From assembly GCF_025562715.2 (NCBI RefSeq), contig NZ_JAPFCC010000002.1:1-54159 (forward strand): DNA of 54,159 nucleotides. The letters run 5' to 3'. The notes below the pieces were generated by a model. The model was given only the letters and a program-made list of their open reading frames with translations, made no database searches and was not told the origin of the DNA. This document shows positions 9,101 through 16,593 of this stretch, one piece after another (within the stretch, counting starts at the first letter, position 1; every line of letters starts with the position of its first letter). The position numbers and the translations under genes were made by a program. This stretch comes from Endozoicomonas gorgoniicola (GTDB lineage Bacteria > Pseudomonadota > Gammaproteobacteria > Pseudomonadales > Endozoicomonadaceae).

Positions 9101-11095
9101 CTTCAGACTTTCAACAATGGTGTCTTCTACACTGCCCTGTACCAGACCCTTATGACGACGGATCGCCATCAATACGGTTTCATCGTCGTCCAGATTCTTA
9201 CGACGACTGGCGACTGTATCCTGATGGGCTATATCAGCGACTTCGGTCAGGTACTCCCGATACTGGGGCGACTCAAGACGACTGTCCGGCAGACCGGCGA
9301 CTTTCTGAAGCGGGTAGTCCTGCTGCAATGCCTGCTCTCTTTCCGGCAGGCTCTCAGCCTGTACGTCGGCAATTTCCTTATCAAACGCCTGTTGCTGTGC
9401 CAATGCCTGCTGTTCAGCAGCGAGTTGTTCAGCTTCAGCCCTTTGCTGAATATCGGTTTCAATGCCCCGGCTGAGTTCATCAGCCTTGGAGTATTCAACC
9501 GTGTTGTCAGGCTGGTAGTTTTCGGTGAATGGGGCCAAACCCAGACCATTCGCTGATTCGCTCTGGTAATTAACCCCATTCTCATAGGTGTAGGATTTAG
9601 CTTGCGGTGCTGTTTCTGACAGGTCGGGTTGTGAGGTTGCATTCGTCGCATAAGGTGGAAAGTATTCAACAACGCCCCTTGGCTTCTGTCTACGATCTTG
9701 CTCCAGTTGCCCGAACCAATTCTTGCTATCAAGATGCTGTACGCTTTCGGTTGTCTGGTTATAGCCTTGCTGTTGTCCCCAGTCATCAAAAGACAGACTC
9801 CCTGAAGGTGTCTCTGCCTTCTCTTCAATGACATTGAATTCTGTGTCAAGTTCTGCCGGGAATGATTGCTGCTTCAGAATGCTGCCTGCCGCCTCACTGG
9901 CAGCCTGTGCCTGCTGCAATGCATCGCCACCCTGTTCCCTAACTTCCTGTCGTGCCTGTTCTGCGGCTTCAGAAGGCGTTCTGGAAGACGACCGGAACTG
10001 ATTAATCTTGGAACCGCCATAAGCTACACCGCCACCGACACCCGCGCCAACTACAGCGCCAGTCAGTCCATCTTCAATGGCTCCCTCAAAAATATCTCTT
10101 TCCATTCCTGCTGCATTTAAAGCATGGTTCACAGAAGCTGTCTGACCAACACCTTCGGAAAATTCCTGAAGACCTTCTGTTGCCGAACCTGCCAGTGTAT
10201 TTCTAAACGCACTAAGACCGGTCCCTCCTCTGATGGTCTTCTCCATAATGGGACCCGCTACACCCATTGAAACAGCACCGACGGCTGCGGATTTGTTAAA
10301 AGCATCCCTTGCTATCTCGTTCGCCAACTCATCTCTGGCAAGACGGAATACTTCTGCTTCTGTCAAAGGCTCAGAAGTATCAGACAGCTGTCGAACCAGC
10401 GACTGGAATCTTGGGAGTGTGTGCAGTTCTTCAGGGCTGGCATTTAAAATATTCTGCCTGGCCTGCTCTGCACCGCCTCCCCCTATCATTGCGCCACCCG
10501 TTAAACCAAACCCGGTAGCACTGCTGGCCTTGTCGATACGACTTTCAAGTTTTTTTAATTTCCTGAGCTTTTCAGCGTCGCCAAGGGCTTTTGCTTTTCT
10601 TACCTTATTAGCCACGTCAAAAGCTTTCTTGCCTTTGGTAAAGGCAGAAATACCCTTGGCCGCAACGCCTCCCGGCACCATTGACGGGGCAAAGCTACCA
10701 AGGCCAGAAGCAAGGTTAAGGCCAAACCCTGACAATGAACTGCTGTCTTTCAGGCCATACCCTGTGACACTATCCTCATCAGCCTCAAAGCCAAACCCCT
10801 GCATGGCTTCACGACCGGAATCCGACATTTCCTCATACTGCTGGTCAGCCCTTTCACGTAAATAATCAGTGACAGCGTTTTCACCGTCACCACCCAGCAG
10901 CATTTCTACCCCGGACACCAGATCAGCGGTTCCGGAATAGGCTCCCTGTTGTGCCGCATCAACCAAGTCGGCTCCATAACCTTGCTGGTTACTTTTTTTC
11001 TCAGGCTCCCCCCACTCATCCGGAATATTAAATGCTGGTTTCTGCTCTTCTGTCTGACCCCAGTCGTCAGGAATTGTGAACTTGCTGTCGCTCAT
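3143..11095 (-). CDS. Giant polyvalent internal virion protein (LPD domains, two metalloprotease-like motifs)
   Basis: At about 2,650 residues this is the last gene of the late operon. It starts MSDSKFTIPDDWGQTEEQ, with repeats of the IPDxWG motif, a glycine-rich hydrophobic region (about 110-370), Q/E-rich stretches (about 560-600 and 940-1010), an LPD5-like segment, an LPD1-like domain ending in SLAHEWWHALDNYF near residue 1390, a second zinc-binding motif LLHELVGHKGV near 1630, an LPD38-type region from about 2100 (NPEFVISNFSRDIQTAVLNV, later PLPYGYNVFHVAGI) and a charged coiled-coil end. Such proteins are thought to be packaged in podovirus heads and ejected with the DNA, like T7 gp16 or N4 vRNAP. 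The start overlaps the previous stop (TAATG); an ATG at 11110 is the alternative. Confidence 0.85.
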   Translation of the reverse strand: MSDSKFTIPDDWGQTEEQKPAFNIPDEWGEPEKKSNQQGYGADLVDAAQQGAYSGTADLVSGVEMLLGGDGENAVTDYLRERADQQYEEMSDSGREAMQGFGFEADEDSVTGYGLKDSSSLSGFGLNLASGLGSFAPSMVPGGVAAKGISAFTKGKKAFDVANKVRKAKALGDAEKLRKLKKLESRIDKASSATGFGLTGGAMIGGGGAEQARQNILNASPEELHTLPRFQSLVRQLSDTSEPLTEAEVFRLARDELANEIARDAFNKSAAVGAVSMGVAGPIMEKTIRGGTGLSAFRNTLAGSATEGLQEFSEGVGQTASVNHALNAAGMERDIFEGAIEDGLTGAVVGAGVGGGVAYGGSKINQFRSSSRTPSEAAEQARQEVREQGGDALQQAQAASEAAGSILKQQSFPAELDTEFNVIEEKAETPSGSLSFDDWGQQQGYNQTTESVQHLDSKNWFGQLEQDRRQKPRGVVEYFPPYATNATSQPDLSETAPQAKSYTYENGVNYQSESANGLGLAPFTENYQPDNTVEYSKADELSRGIETDIQQRAEAEQLAAEQQALAQQQAFDKEIADVQAESLPEREQALQQDYPLQKVAGLPDSRLESPQYREYLTEVADIAHQDTVASRRKNLDDDETVLMAIRRHKGLVQGSVEDTIVESLKFKLKSKELKGLPSQYLRKNGGMTLDDMATALYEDGFNIDGREMTVNELSEAIDNELSGRPMFADFQGRSLTDDRYTPKTVTNRITEPAVKAALNGEPLSPVYQREITRLLNEAENDPVFEAPAFLNEQEARIEQERQANALPEGWFEQWEPVNFEEADATIGVDSKDFNDADWKLIAEAQEQILLEEAALHEQQNTIEESNLERTAGQLSARTEANPDTEAGESVRQSVNELQEEASASQTEPEVTPSDFSLETQTEASLQQQAEQQQAAEAAEREAQKQEQQKAEADRERNDFALTGSDSVSDQATARGQADLLSPSNNDQIKKPAEDKASEADSTEKAASQQIEDFGEKIGGARKDVWSSYRESLSNDVDVEAQPLSKTFPEPNYEKLHEAGADIQSLAIIAALRADIPAKPRRTYKLKSWAENVEAARQIASMLVDSQVSSDRVLEAMKQDGNAPEGVINIIPVLAKLEPGQLKAAAGFRIRSGSFSIFNGQQRNPGKPIYYLQDNKGKRNHFDLSSESLTEIQEQVLGFIRGQLEASPGRKGRQTRFDVFRTRGSKTFWVGKKIASGKFVTLKTGFDSAGEATKFLKENQDWLEQELKRKKDVPAHRRSINQDRQGLDYRDGQDVLPETFSEAFSFRGVEFGNWVEQGRRQSDLNRAYDALRDLADVLGIPTQALSLNGDLGLAFGARGRGGKRPAAAHYEPDKIAINLTKNNGPGSLAHEWWHALDNYFSRKRGQPGEFITNNPKKGVFKNNKYQRDDSVRNEVEDAFDAVVNAIENTGLPARSREQDATRSKDYWSTVIEMTARSFENYVIQKLEASGFHNDYLANIVSEQEFGGTPDSYPYLTAKEKESVTRAFDQLFASLKTEATDKGVKLYRLGSGKGIKLNNARLVAHRMKKELGVGVEAVATESDLPDHLQSEIRRDSVSGRVKGIYDPVSGNAFIIADKLDGARDAVKTLLHELVGHKGVRLALGTKLNLSMAGIYRDMPADVRQTIETEYASQLEGLSTGKRKMRVAEEYVARMAESNPQLPLMKRLYSKLRRVLRNVLPSIKWTDADLVELVQAGKRALRKSGNDRGESLYSLESADADSANGSGQQGSRSDFIVTPETWQDLFIRKIQDKFRPLKRTQDALSVNGASPLSEEMDTYLAEELSHGRIEESLRRFENRHVRPLARAIAESSVEREELDLYLYARHAPERNAHIARINDKMPDGGSGMTNAQAADILAHFDAEGKTPELQSLADRVYRINKQRLSILNSAGLEPKEVLKSWNRYQNYIPLKGKGEQVESAVHRQNTGRGFDIRGRESMRAMGRRSMAESPLLHSLAAYEETLVRKEKNEVAKVFLKMVQAHPNKDYWEVFSEDHLDTKRLFDPRTEKVVDRKNPLMRLDRDSYFAVKVNGKEHYIKLADKQLLAAMQNLGPEKLGAVTQMLGRANRFLASLNTSINPEFVISNFSRDIQTAVLNVIAEQDLSDGRIKGQQLATEVVKDIPSAMRGIWRNLREKDGESTEYQRWFNDFREDGGKIGFFGLNDFDVQARRIKELITVAEGGNKGQALEMWGNLRDLVEDSNAAVENAVRLSAYVNARKAGVSRKKAASLAKNLTVNFNRKGELGVYMNALYMFFNAGVQGTAQFVRVMKSKRAQTVAAGLAGASLLLAEWNRMVSGEDDDGENWWDKVPDYVKERNLVIMKWWKDDGSYISVPLPYGYNVFHVAGILTDDLIRGQKSVPEAATEAVKALLGAFNPIGLQDSESTEKAVIKSVSPTVLSPVVQLAVNENFYGAPIYKEGFPGATPRPDSALPMKSTKTLFRDLATWLNEATGGTGFRSGWADISPDSIEHLFEFATGGAGAFVGRTFNAAFGDKKLSELEDREIPFWRKLNGTVSEYRDVQTFYDRLDEVNQYRDEHKSLPASERQEYRAEYDHYLRLSSMARRTRKRLRKLQDRMDFVENSDRPEAEKEALLERLRERMNREVDRFNGEYGELVE

Positions 11096-12132
11096 TATCT
11101 GGCCGTCCATGCGTTAATAGCGTCTTTACGGGTAGCTCCGGGGTTTGCCCTGAGGAATGAGGCAATATGTTGAGCTGTCATGCCTTCAGGTAGCTCATTT
11201 GGTGCGGGCTGTCTTACAGGTCTTGAAGGCTGACCAAGGATTGGCATCGGCACCAGACCGCCCCGCTCTTTGTCAATCAGGTAAACGTCCTCCCCTTCAC
11301 GCTCGCCAAATTCGTTATAGCGGGCAACGTTCCGGTACTGATTGCTGCCTTTGTCCGATATCCCATTCAGCGCTGATTCAGCCCGAATCATATACTCCGC
11401 CATATCCGGGTCATTCATCACGTCACCAAAAATAGCATCACGATCCACGGTCATATAGGGGTCATCCGGACGACTGCTACGGTCACGGCTCAAGGCACTG
11501 ACACTGACTTCATTACCCTCTTGGTCGTAGGTGGTGATTTCCGGCAACAGTCGTCCACCGGGTTGTTCATCCAGATCAGTCATAACTTTGGTATGACCTT
11601 CAGCAGCACCTTTCTGTAGCTCCTGCCGACGTGCGGGATTAGTGTTCCATGCGCCGATATATGCCCGCTTCAGGGCATTCATGGCGTTAACGTTTCCCTC
11701 TTTGTATGCCAGTGAATAGGCGGTGGAAATTCTCTTTATGTTGGCCTGATGATTTTTCCGCTTTCGGTCGTTTATCTGTCCTTGCAGGTTTTGTGTCTGC
11801 AATGCCCTGATGCCCTTGCTTGCATCAAAGTTCTGCTGCCAGCGACTATCCCCAATAGCATCACGCTTGTCACGGTAATCCAGCGTGTTCTGATAACGCT
11901 GATCCATAACGCCATCACGCTTGTTACGGTAGTCCAGACCTTCCTGATGACGTTCATCCGCTACTTTATCACGGCCACGCTGATACTCCCGGTCTTCCAG
12001 CCGCATATCAAACAACTGTTTCTGCATCTTGCGGTTATAGGCTTTCTCTTCCTGCCGGTCTTTATGTCCCTGAACCTGCATAAACATACCCAGACCACGG
12101 GCTGCGCCATCGGCAAAGGCATTAGGATTCAT
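11095..12132 (-). CDS. Internal virion protein with long coiled coil
   Basis: This 345-residue protein carries an N-terminal segment (FADGAARGLGMFMQVQGHKD) and a highly charged helical region with a degenerate repeat of about 14 residues: EGLDYRNKRDGVMDQRYQNT, then LDYRDKRDAIGDSRWQQNFD. The C-terminus is proline-rich (GQPSRPVRQPAPNELPEG) followed by a helical motif, AQHIASFLRANPGATRKDAI. Its position between other head-interior proteins and the giant ejected protein suggests a T7 gp15-like role in the ejection apparatus. The function is inferred from synteny only. Confidence 0.7.
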   Translation of the reverse strand: MNPNAFADGAARGLGMFMQVQGHKDRQEEKAYNRKMQKQLFDMRLEDREYQRGRDKVADERHQEGLDYRNKRDGVMDQRYQNTLDYRDKRDAIGDSRWQQNFDASKGIRALQTQNLQGQINDRKRKNHQANIKRISTAYSLAYKEGNVNAMNALKRAYIGAWNTNPARRQELQKGAAEGHTKVMTDLDEQPGGRLLPEITTYDQEGNEVSVSALSRDRSSRPDDPYMTVDRDAIFGDVMNDPDMAEYMIRAESALNGISDKGSNQYRNVARYNEFGEREGEDVYLIDKERGGLVPMPILGQPSRPVRQPAPNELPEGMTAQHIASFLRANPGATRKDAINAWTAR

Positions 12133-12943
12133 TCTGTGATCTCCCTTCCATCTTCTTCAGTCGTTTATCCAGATTGCGAATGGCACCCAGCCCAAGGCTC
12201 TGCATATCACCAATATCAATAGTCTTGCCGTCGGAAATGCTGGCGGGGGCGTCATCGGCCATGGGGCCAATATGCCCCTGTTCACGACGACCGCCGGACA
12301 TGCCTTCCTTATAGTCGTACTCGTGGTTATCAATACGACGCACGTCGGCCATATCCTGCTCATCGCTGCGGGGCTTGATGTTCTTTTTCTTCTTCCGTTC
12401 GGAAAACATCGCCAAGCCTCCAATCGTGGCAATGGTTCCGGCGGTCTGGTAGTTCTGGGAAGTTTTCTGTCCTGCGGCATTATGGCTAGCCTGATTACGG
12501 CCTGACTCCATACCCGCTGCCTGATTCAGTCCACTCAGCCCCTGCGCCTGAACACCCCGGCCAATAGAAAGCATGTTGCTTTTAATATTGCCCTGAAGGG
12601 TTTCAGCGTTCTGTCGTGCAGTACTGGCTGCGCCCATGGTGGCGGTGTTGCGCCCCATCGCCCGTTTAAAGTCCAGTGCCTTTTGCTGGTCAGGGGTCAG
12701 GTTCATACCAAAGCCTGCAAGCCCTCTTGCGGTGCTGCCCTCGCCTGCGTCAAAGGCTTTACCGGCTGCCTGATAAGCGTCGCTGGCAGACTTTCCGACA
12801 AACTTGTCATCCATGGCCAGACCCACCAGTTCACGTTCCAGAGGCTGAAACACTTCCCGATAGTTCTTGTCGATCTTTTTAGCCTGTTCGGCCTGACGGT
12901 TTTGCAGGGTATGATCCGTTGCGGCTTCAACTTCCATACACAT
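12122..12943 (-). CDS. Internal virion protein with S74-like (intramolecular chaperone) C-terminus
   Basis: This 273-residue protein has a predicted helical, alanine-rich body with a short hydrophobic stretch (AGTIATIGGLAMF) around residue 180. It is followed by SERKKKKNIKPRSDEQDMAD and GGRREQGHIGPMADDAPASI, then LGLGAIRNLDKRLKKMEGR. That layout (SDxxxKKNI, GxIApmAd, final helical L..L..L) resembles the Peptidase_S74 endosialidase chaperone domain usually found at fibre tips. Here it sits on an apparent internal protein. The start at 12943 has a good AAGGAAGG upstream. It overlaps the next gene by 11 bp. Confidence 0.65.
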   Translation of the reverse strand: MCMEVEAATDHTLQNRQAEQAKKIDKNYREVFQPLERELVGLAMDDKFVGKSASDAYQAAGKAFDAGEGSTARGLAGFGMNLTPDQQKALDFKRAMGRNTATMGAASTARQNAETLQGNIKSNMLSIGRGVQAQGLSGLNQAAGMESGRNQASHNAAGQKTSQNYQTAGTIATIGGLAMFSERKKKKNIKPRSDEQDMADVRRIDNHEYDYKEGMSGGRREQGHIGPMADDAPASISDGKTIDIGDMQSLGLGAIRNLDKRLKKMEGRSQNES

Positions 12944-12969
12944 AATCAGCCTTCCTTGCTAAAGAGCAG

Positions 12970-13581
12970 TTAAAAGTTTTTGATAAAGGCGGGGTTGTCG
13001 TACAGGGGTTTCTTCTGTCCCTGCATGTTGACAGAAGGGGTCTGCGGTTTGGTCAGCCAGTAGCCCGCCCCAATCCCTGCCACGGTTCCGGCAGCTGAAG
13101 ACCGGGCAGCGCTCTTACTGGCGTCGGCGTTAGCCTCGGCAATATTCTCGGCGTACTCATTTGCTGCCACATTACCAAAGGTCTGTGAGGCGGTTTGCGA
13201 CTGCCCCCTGCCCAGTTGCGCCATACCCAGCTTGCCCACCACTTCCTGACTCTTGCTGAGCATATCGCCCTGGGAGACAGCGCCGCCGACAGCCATATCT
13301 TTACCAATGCCCTGCTCGACCAGCCCCTGCTTCAACAAAGGCGCTGACCCGGCACTGGCATTCACGGTGCCGGACTGCTGTCGTGCGGCTGCCGCTGCCA
13401 CATTGCCGGTATGCTGACGGAATGCCGCAGTACCCAGCTCCTTGCTGTCGTCTACCATCTTGCGGGCAAGAGGGTCATACATCTGCTCGTAGTCCTGAAG
13501 CTGGCGCTCCGACAAGTCCACCATTGTCCGTTCCATGGGACCCGCTTCCGGTACGTCCGGTGAGTCACTGCTCATACACAT
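12970..13581 (-). CDS. Internal virion protein, T7 gp14-like position
   Basis: This 203-residue protein is alanine-, glycine- and serine-rich. It starts MCMSSDSPDVPEAG, has a helical PMERTMVDLSERQLQDYEQM segment and a small hydrophobic stretch near the C-terminus (AAGTVAGIGAGYWL). Composition and place resemble the smallest internal core protein of T7-like ejection machines. The start at 13581 is supported by GGAAGGAGC eight bases upstream; the longer upstream frame is not needed. It overlaps the preceding gene by 17 bp. Confidence 0.65.
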   Translation of the reverse strand: MCMSSDSPDVPEAGPMERTMVDLSERQLQDYEQMYDPLARKMVDDSKELGTAAFRQHTGNVAAAAARQQSGTVNASAGSAPLLKQGLVEQGIGKDMAVGGAVSQGDMLSKSQEVVGKLGMAQLGRGQSQTASQTFGNVAANEYAENIAEANADASKSAARSSAAGTVAGIGAGYWLTKPQTPSVNMQGQKKPLYDNPAFIKNF

Positions 13582-14038
13582 GACGCTGCTCCTTCCAGTA
13601 GTCAAAGAATGATTCGTTGTCCCGGTACACCGCCTGACGCAGGGCAAGAGCGGCCTGTTGCCGCCAGTCAAAGCCACCCACCAGAAAGGCCAAATGAATG
13701 ATCAGGTCAGTAATAACGGAACGTATGATGTAGCTCACCTGCAAGTCCCGACAGTTGCCCTTGGCTTCCAGCGCATTAGCATCGAGCCAGGTATAAAGAC
13801 GGTCTTCCAGTACCGGGTGCAGGCTCTGGATATGGGTCTGGTAAAAGGGGTTTTTCGGAATTTCGACCAGCGCATACCGCATCATGCGGTTAATGGCGTC
13901 GTTGTCCACCGGCTTATCCCGGTCGATCAGGTCATCCCATATCTGGCTGATCGCCACAAACTGGTAGGCCAGATCAATAGCGTGAGGCTCATCCTGTAGC
14001 CAGTGCCTGAGCAGTGCGTGTTGATGTTCTGGGGTCAT
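13565..14038 (-). CDS. Putative acetyltransferase-position virion-region protein, unrecognised
   Basis: This 157-residue protein starts MTPEHQHALLRHWLQDEPHA. It is helical and contains VAISQIWDDLIDRDKPVDND and SYIIRSVITDLIIHLAFLVG, the latter moderately hydrophobic. No enzyme motif is identified; many podoviruses carry an acyltransferase or unknown protein at this point between fibre and internal-protein genes. The start at 14038 is taken because the longer in-frame extension runs through the downstream end of the neighbouring gene. Confidence 0.6.
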   Translation of the reverse strand: MTPEHQHALLRHWLQDEPHAIDLAYQFVAISQIWDDLIDRDKPVDNDAINRMMRYALVEIPKNPFYQTHIQSLHPVLEDRLYTWLDANALEAKGNCRDLQVSYIIRSVITDLIIHLAFLVGGFDWRQQAALALRQAVYRDNESFFDYWKEQRHVYEQ

Positions 14039-14081
14039 AATTATTCTTGAGTGGCTGTTTATTTGTACAGCACTGGATATA

Positions 14082-14465
14082 TTACCAGCTTCCGGCAATA
14101 TCCCGAAGGGTGACTGTCTGGCCTGAGTCGATCTGTTGCTTAAATTCGTTGGCTCTGGCATGAAGCCGGGAGAATCGCAGGGCGCGGGCTTTGCGGGTTT
14201 CAATCATCAGGGTTTGCAGCTCTTCCCGATTACAGGGCAGCAGGCCGTTATCTGCCAGCTTCCAGCTCACTGTGCCGTCGTCCTGTTTCAGGTCATCAAA
14301 GAACTCGATGGTTTCCCGCAGCCGGTGAAGGGATTCATCATTACACTGAATCAAAACCCCGGAAACCAAAACCGGCTCATTATCGAGCCGGTCACGGGTC
14401 TGGTTGATCAGGCTTTTATCAGCCTGCCTCTGGGAAAGAGGGTCGTGCTTACCTAACGACGGCAT
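14082..14465 (-). CDS. DUF4376-like tail-fibre-associated protein
   Basis: This 127-residue protein has the feature WKLADNGLLPCNREELQTLM followed by an amphipathic helix (RFSRLHARANEFKQQIDSG). This resembles DUF4376, the small domain found in tail-fibre assembly and fibre proteins. It follows the fibre paralogue block and overlaps the 14449 gene by 17 bp. The role, fibre assembly or attachment, is inferred. Confidence 0.6.
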   Translation of the reverse strand: MPSLGKHDPLSQRQADKSLINQTRDRLDNEPVLVSGVLIQCNDESLHRLRETIEFFDDLKQDDGTVSWKLADNGLLPCNREELQTLMIETRKARALRFSRLHARANEFKQQIDSGQTVTLRDIAGSW

Positions 14466-14844
14466 TTATCTCCTCCTCCATGTAAGGGAAATTTTCAAAG
14501 CGGAACAGGTAAGTGCCAGGCTCTACTGAATACCATTCGATAAACCCGTCATCAACAACTACCTCGCCCTCGGGATGGAAGACTTTTGTGCCTTTTGGGA
14601 TGTTATCTACCCTGAGTACTTTGGCTATCGTTAGTTCAGTGGAAGAAACCGTTAAACCCATAACTGGGCGGAGGACTGGACTACCCTCAACAATATATTG
14701 ACCGTCTTTAACATCGCCATAGTAAGCACGGAAACCTGTCCGGCCTGTCAACTGTAGATCAATATCTTCTTTCCGTGGCGCTGTAATTATCATTTCCAAG
14801 CGCCCCGAGTCAACCTCGTAAATAGCACCTTTCATACCACTCAC
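14449..14844 (-). CDS. Small tail-fibre block protein, unrecognised
   Basis: This 131-residue, predicted beta-rich protein has MIITAPRKEDIDLQLTGRTG near its N-terminus and GTYLFRFENFPYMEEEINAV at its C-terminus. It is coupled to its neighbours on both sides by overlaps (ATGA with the gene at 14841, 17 bp with 14082..14465). No family is recognised. Its place suggests a fibre accessory or assembly protein. Confidence 0.6.
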   Translation of the reverse strand: MSGMKGAIYEVDSGRLEMIITAPRKEDIDLQLTGRTGFRAYYGDVKDGQYIVEGSPVLRPVMGLTVSSTELTIAKVLRVDNIPKGTKVFHPEGEVVVDDGFIEWYSVEPGTYLFRFENFPYMEEEINAVVR

Positions 14845-15467
14845 CTCATCCTGTAGGCTAATGAAATTTTGTTTTTCGGGATAATCCCTAAATCATAAAT
14901 ATAATCCCCTGAACCATATTTCCGGTTTGCATCACCCCAAAACCTGACCAACACGCTTTTACCCATCAATTCTTTACCCACATAACGCATAGCCAATGGC
15001 ACTACCAAATCGTCCGTATAGGTATATTTCTCCCTAAGTTCAGGGACAGATTCAACAAAATAAAAATCCTGATAAAAACGCCAAGCACCCGAAACCCACA
15101 AATAGACTGAACCTTTTGGGTAAGACACAAAAGGATAACCAGTAAAACGTGTTTCTTTACCATCTGTTTCTACTTTCCGTATCGCCTGACGTTGGAAAAA
15201 AGCAGAAAATTTTATATCTACCAAATCAGCAGGATAGGTGGGGACGTGGAATTGTATTTGTTTATATGACCCCCATACTGCATTCGGTGCTAAATGCTGA
15301 CTGATAGAACCTTGTATAAAGACATATGTTGAAACAGCCCCGTCTGCAATATTGATCTGGGATAAGGCATCGACATTCCCAGCCGAAAACTCGCCGGAGA
15401 ACTCACCTTCCGCTGCGTCCATGTCTCCCCGAAAAATAGCGCTACCGTCAAAAAAAGCCTCAGACAT
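14841..15467 (-). CDS. Tail-fibre-like paralogue C
   Basis: This 208-residue protein shares an N-terminal module with the next two upstream genes: FFDGSAIFRGDMDAAEGEFS followed by NIADGAVSTYVFIQGS. The rest is a predicted beta-rich domain with many aromatics (SVYLWVSGAWRFYQDFYFVE) unlike the paralogues. The module (xFxGdlxAatGxFxG) is the same style as the C-terminal repeats of lambda gpJ-type fibres. It probably forms an additional fibre or fibre-tip component. Confidence 0.65.
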   Translation of the reverse strand: MSEAFFDGSAIFRGDMDAAEGEFSGEFSAGNVDALSQINIADGAVSTYVFIQGSISQHLAPNAVWGSYKQIQFHVPTYPADLVDIKFSAFFQRQAIRKVETDGKETRFTGYPFVSYPKGSVYLWVSGAWRFYQDFYFVESVPELREKYTYTDDLVVPLAMRYVGKELMGKSVLVRFWGDANRKYGSGDYIYDLGIIPKNKISLAYRMR

Positions 15468-15970
15468 TAAGTAGCACTCCCTGTCTTGTCGATGAACTGA
15501 ACGCCCAAAGAAACTTTCCCAAAACCCCCGTTAGGCCAAGGGGGGACATAATACATGTGACTACGATCCATAAAATCAGCGTAGCGAGCTATAACCTGTA
15601 CTCTATGGTCACCCGCCGATAAAAAACGAGTCAACACAAGGGGGGAAAAGCAACCATTACCCATTGACCAATTAACGAAATCAGGCAATCGCACCCCATC
15701 CACCACTAAGTAAATGCAGCCTCCTACAGTAGAAGCAATAAACTCAACGTATGAATCCCGCCGTATGTTAAACCGATAATCAAGAAGCACAGAACCGTAA
15801 GTTTTTGAAACCGGAATGGCCTCTATGTATTGACTGTAACTAACCGCACCATGCTCGATATTAAATGTTTCAGCACGGAATTTATCACCAATAACTTTGA
15901 ACTGCGCCTCGCCGGTTGCCGCAGCCAGCTTCCCCCGAAACATCACATTACTAAATTCGACGTAGCTCAT
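15467..15970 (-). CDS. Tail-fibre-like paralogue B
   Basis: This 167-residue protein starts MSYVEFSNVMFRGKLAAATG, with the shared module continuing as FNIEHGAVSYSQYIEAIPVS, then a divergent beta-rich C-terminal part (GCIYLVVDGVRLPDFVNW). The start at 15970 gives a four-base ATGA overlap with paralogue A, the same coupling seen across the block. The upstream in-frame codons contain no better site. Confidence 0.65.
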   Translation of the reverse strand: MSYVEFSNVMFRGKLAAATGEAQFKVIGDKFRAETFNIEHGAVSYSQYIEAIPVSKTYGSVLLDYRFNIRRDSYVEFIASTVGGCIYLVVDGVRLPDFVNWSMGNGCFSPLVLTRFLSAGDHRVQVIARYADFMDRSHMYYVPPWPNGGFGKVSLGVQFIDKTGSAT

Positions 15971-16593
15971 TTGAATACTACATCCACCACAAACTCTCTG
16001 TTTGTGCAAGTAGGGTAAATATTAGGACCACTGTTAGAAACAAACATTTGGACACTTAGCGAGTTTAAGCCGACCGAACACGGTGCAACTATGTTGAACT
16101 GAAGTAGCGGGTTTGGGACATGTTTGTATTTTTGAGTAAACATAGCCACTCTGGAATCAAAAGAGTCTACAACAACCCCATTCATAACCGTCCTGAAGTG
16201 CATAATCTTTTTTATTTCAGATGCGTTCCAGCTACCGTGGTCAATATTCAAACGGAAAGTTGCGCGAGCTATCGCCGTAATCCTCGAAGTCGCAATACCC
16301 GACGGGATATTGAAAGCTATGGATGACAAAACCTGATAGCCATCTGTATGAACATTGATGGGGTTCGGGTGATACACATAAAAACTGCGAGCAACACTAT
16401 TACCCGCAATCGTAACGTTCTTAACCGCATTGATAGCATCAGCCGTCAGGGTTCCCCTAAACGTACCAGTCAAAGAACTAACGTCACCACTGAACGTAGC
16501 ATCATTAAACTCAGCCTGATAATCCTTCGTTACCTTAACCCCATCCGCCCGGGTATAACTCAGACGGATGGTTCCTGCTTTTTTATGATCCAC
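15967..16593 (-). CDS. Tail-fibre-like paralogue A
   Basis: This 208-residue protein starts at GTG (KKAGTIRLSYTRADGVKVTK). The shared module AEFNDATFSGDVSSLTGTFR runs into NVTIAGNSVARSFYVYHPNP, then an unrelated beta-rich domain. It begins inside the 3' end of the gpJ-like gene (34-bp overlap). It looks like a duplicated and re-tipped version of that gene's terminal module. Confidence 0.65.
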   Translation of the reverse strand: MDHKKAGTIRLSYTRADGVKVTKDYQAEFNDATFSGDVSSLTGTFRGTLTADAINAVKNVTIAGNSVARSFYVYHPNPINVHTDGYQVLSSIAFNIPSGIATSRITAIARATFRLNIDHGSWNASEIKKIMHFRTVMNGVVVDSFDSRVAMFTQKYKHVPNPLLQFNIVAPCSVGLNSLSVQMFVSNSGPNIYPTCTNREFVVDVVFK

